Shown here one piece after another: positions 63,064 to 64,000 of a stretch of DNA of 64,000 nucleotides (the stretch's first letter is position 1; the number at the start of each line of letters is the position of its first letter). The translations under genes were made by a program, and so were the position numbers. The stretch is from positions 62,001 through 126,000 of the forward strand of contig JAEURX010000010.1 in the NCBI GenBank assembly GCA_016788885.1, written 5' to 3'. The stretch comes from Nitrospira sp. Its GTDB lineage: Bacteria; Nitrospirota; Nitrospiria; Nitrospirales; Nitrospiraceae. The notes under the pieces were generated by a model. It saw only the letters and a program-made list of their open reading frames with translations, was not told the origin of the DNA and searched no databases.

Positions 63064-63264
63064 ATGAGTAAGGTCGAAGCGATTGAGCAACAGATCGAGA
63101 AGTTGTCGGCGGATGAGCTTGCCACGTTTCGCCGCTGGTATGCCATGTTCGACGCCGAGGTTTGGGATCGCGAGTTTGAGGCCGATGCGAAGGCCAGTCG
63201 ACTTGATGCTTTAGCAGAAAAAGCTCTCCGCGCTCACTCGTCCGGGAAAGCAAAGCCCCTTTGA
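63064..63264 (+). CDS. Orphan antitoxin-like small protein
   Basis: A 66-residue acidic/helical protein: SKVEAIEQQIEKLSADELAT, FRRWYAMFDAEVWDREFEAD, LDALAEKALRAHSSGKAKPL. The EQxxxLSxxExxxFxxW(Y) and LDxLAExAL(R)xxxxGKxxxL layout is that of a common family of small antitoxin-like proteins usually followed by a RelE/ParE-type toxin. Here no toxin follows; the next 570 bases are repeats. It may be an orphan or may have lost its partner. Confidence 0.62.
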   Translation: MSKVEAIEQQIEKLSADELATFRRWYAMFDAEVWDREFEADAKASRLDALAEKALRAHSSGKAKPL

Positions 63265-63321
63265 TTCACCACGCTTCAGCCTCTCTTTTCCGTTAGCGGT
63301 CTTTCTCCATATCAAAGGGTG

Positions 63322-63395
63322 CGGCCAAGGTTGCCTTCAACTGCGCGCATCGGACGTACTGTTTTATCGTGCGCGTGTTCTTTCCCACACCATTC
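63322..63395 (+). repeat. Palindromic repeat, copy B (subtype 2)
   Basis: AACTGCGCGCATCGGACG begins at 63339 and TTTATCGTGCGCGTGTTC ends at 63380. It shares these blocks with copy D. Outer-arm complementarity is weak. A pyrimidine-rich tract follows. Confidence 0.5.
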
Positions 63396-63407
63396 TCATC
63401 TGGGGTT

Positions 63408-63491
63408 GGCCTGGTTGGTCTCCTAACTGTGCGTGTCCAACGAGGGGAGTCTGCGACCGCGCGTTGCGCGAGCATAGGAGACCATCAGGCC
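63408..63491 (+). repeat. Palindromic repeat, copy C (subtype 1)
   Basis: Outer arms GGCCTGGTTGGTCTCCTA (63408-63425) and TAGGAGACCATCAGGCC (63475-63491) are complementary except for one gap and one mismatch. The core between them shares TCCAACGAGGGGAGTCTGCG with copy A and GCGCGTTGCGCGAGCA with copy E. Confidence 0.75.
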
Positions 63492-63542
63492 GTCTCCTTT
63501 CGGGGTCTATTGTTTTTCCATTCCTTCATCACCAGGGAATGG

Positions 63543-63613
63543 CCGGATCACCCTTCAACTGCGCGCATGGGACGAGCACAGTCTTATCGTGCGCGTTCTG
63601 CGAGGTGCGCCGG
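63543..63613 (+). repeat. Palindromic repeat, copy D (subtype 2)
   Basis: Core AACTGCGCGCATGGGACGAG from 63557 to TTATCGTGCGCGTT near 63597, like copy B. Outer arms CCGGATCACC (63543) and GGTGCGCCGG (to 63613) are partly complementary. Followed by CTCTCTCACCTA, also seen after copy A. Confidence 0.55.
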
Positions 63614-63642
63614 GCTGCTTTCTCTCTCACCTACTTCCCCCA

Positions 63643-63740
63643 GCAAGCGGGGCTTGGTTTGCCCAAAACTGCGCGCGTCCAACGAGGGCCTTCTCAGGCC
63701 GCGCGTTGCGCGAGCAATTGGGCAATCAAGCCGCGCTTGC
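63643..63740 (+). repeat. Palindromic repeat, copy E (subtype 1)
   Basis: Outer arms GCAAGCGGGGCTTGGTTTGC plus CCAA (63643-63666) and TTGGGCAATCAAGCCGCGCT plus TGC (63718-63740) pair at 21 of 23 positions with one gap. The core has GTCCAACGAGGG and GCGCGTTGCGCGAGCA as in copy C, with GGCC/GGCC closing the loop. TCTCTCTCTTTTCCCC follows. Confidence 0.78.
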
Positions 63741-63837
63741 ATCTCTCTCTTTTCCCCTCGTACAATGACGAACTCAAAGCTAACCCTTTGGCATTCTGAT
63801 TGTTTCGGAGTGCCGGACCGATACAAGGGCCGTCTTC

Positions 63838-64000
63838 ATGCGGGTTGAGTACACAAAGGGCGAGCGGGCGTCGCGCGAGCTGATCATGCTCCAGCGCCAG
63901 TCGTCCGAAGCCGCCGCCGGCCGGAAGATGAAGGTCATGCTCATCTTTCCTCCGGACTGGTTCCCGTCCGAACCCTATCTGAGTCTTCCGTCCCTCACCG
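63838..64000 (+). CDS. B12-binding domain protein, probably radical SAM (cut by window edge)
   Basis: Only 54 codons are in view and the gene runs off the right edge. From Met 31 the sequence MKVMLIFPPDWFPSEPYLSL followed by PSLT is the typical start of the cobalamin-binding domain of B12-dependent radical SAM enzymes (KVLLIxPPxW...PYLALPxL). The first 30 residues (VEYTKGERASRELIMLQRQS) may be a real extension or untranslated; an ATG at 63928 is the alternative start. The radical SAM domain itself would lie outside the window. Confidence 0.6.
   Translation, partial: MRVEYTKGERASRELIMLQRQSSEAAAGRKMKVMLIFPPDWFPSEPYLSLPSLT

Larger units (their letters stand above)
63265..63837. other. Repeat-filled intergenic region
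   Basis: About 570 bases without a gene, carrying copies B, C, D and E of the palindromic repeat in alternation of two subtypes (B and D alike; C and E alike). The open frames across it only reflect the repeats. Confidence 0.55.

Noticed and set aside
63322-63740. CRISPR array
   Set aside because: The repeats are palindromic, 45 bases or longer, unequally spaced and of two subtypes, and there are no cas genes.
62406-63740. Integron attC cassette array
   Set aside because: Copies lack the outer RYYYAAC / GTTRRRY boxes, conservation is in the inner rather than outer part, and no integrase gene is visible.
1-64000. tRNA, rRNA and tmRNA genes
   Set aside because: No cloverleaf-like segment or rRNA signature was noticed on either strand; a covariance-model scan (tRNAscan-SE, Infernal) would settle this.

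Overview
The window is a GC-rich bacterial chromosome segment without rRNA or tRNA genes that I can see. The gene repertoire and protein style suggest a Nitrospira-like member of the Nitrospirota; this is inference, as no marker gene is present.

1-20106: the distal part of an extracellular contractile injection system (eCIS; phage-tail-like particle of the Afp/PVC/MAC group). In order: the end of an eCIS-associated protein cut by the window edge, a tube/hub adaptor, a LysM/gp53-like protein, a gpD/gp27-like hub, a gp5-like OB-fold spike, a PAAR-like tip, a gp25-like protein, two very large baseplate J/gp6-like proteins, a gpI-like protein carrying a β-helix, a 1105-residue DUF6519-type β-helix protein, a small coiled-coil protein, and three DUF4157 proteins that look like payloads. 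The first of these ends in a JAB/JAMM-like domain. Most genes overlap by ATGA or GTGA junctions, so this is one long operon. Sheath, tube and AAA+ ATPase genes would lie left of the window.

20107-31575: a convergent radical SAM gene paired with a small basic protein, then small hypothetical genes, a periplasmic rhodanese, an AraC regulator facing a methyltransferase/AhpD-like pair, a PAS histidine kinase, and envelope proteins.

31576-46525: housekeeping and metabolism: an SRPBCC protein, pyruvate kinase, threonine dehydratase preceded by a leader peptide and attenuator-like terminator, a Cam-type γ-carbonic anhydrase, a truncated PhnB-like gene, an SGNH hydrolase, membrane enzymes, a dicarboxylate symporter, cyclopropane fatty acid synthase and an HxlR regulator.

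46642-60257: redox and detoxification: pirin, FMN reductase, a DsbA-like protein, an SDR translationally linked to a complete RND efflux operon (adaptor, pump, outer-membrane channel), a metallo-β-lactamase-fold enzyme, an NAD(P)-binding protein, a secreted catalase-like peroxidase and an ODP-type diiron protein.

60258-64000: an accessory or decaying zone. It holds short repeats near a lipid/secretory hypothetical gene, an RTX fragment, an antitoxin-like fragment, YnfA, an orphan antitoxin-like gene, and five copies of a palindromic repeat whose core is conserved while the outer stems differ in sequence but remain self-complementary. A B12-binding radical SAM gene starts at the right edge.
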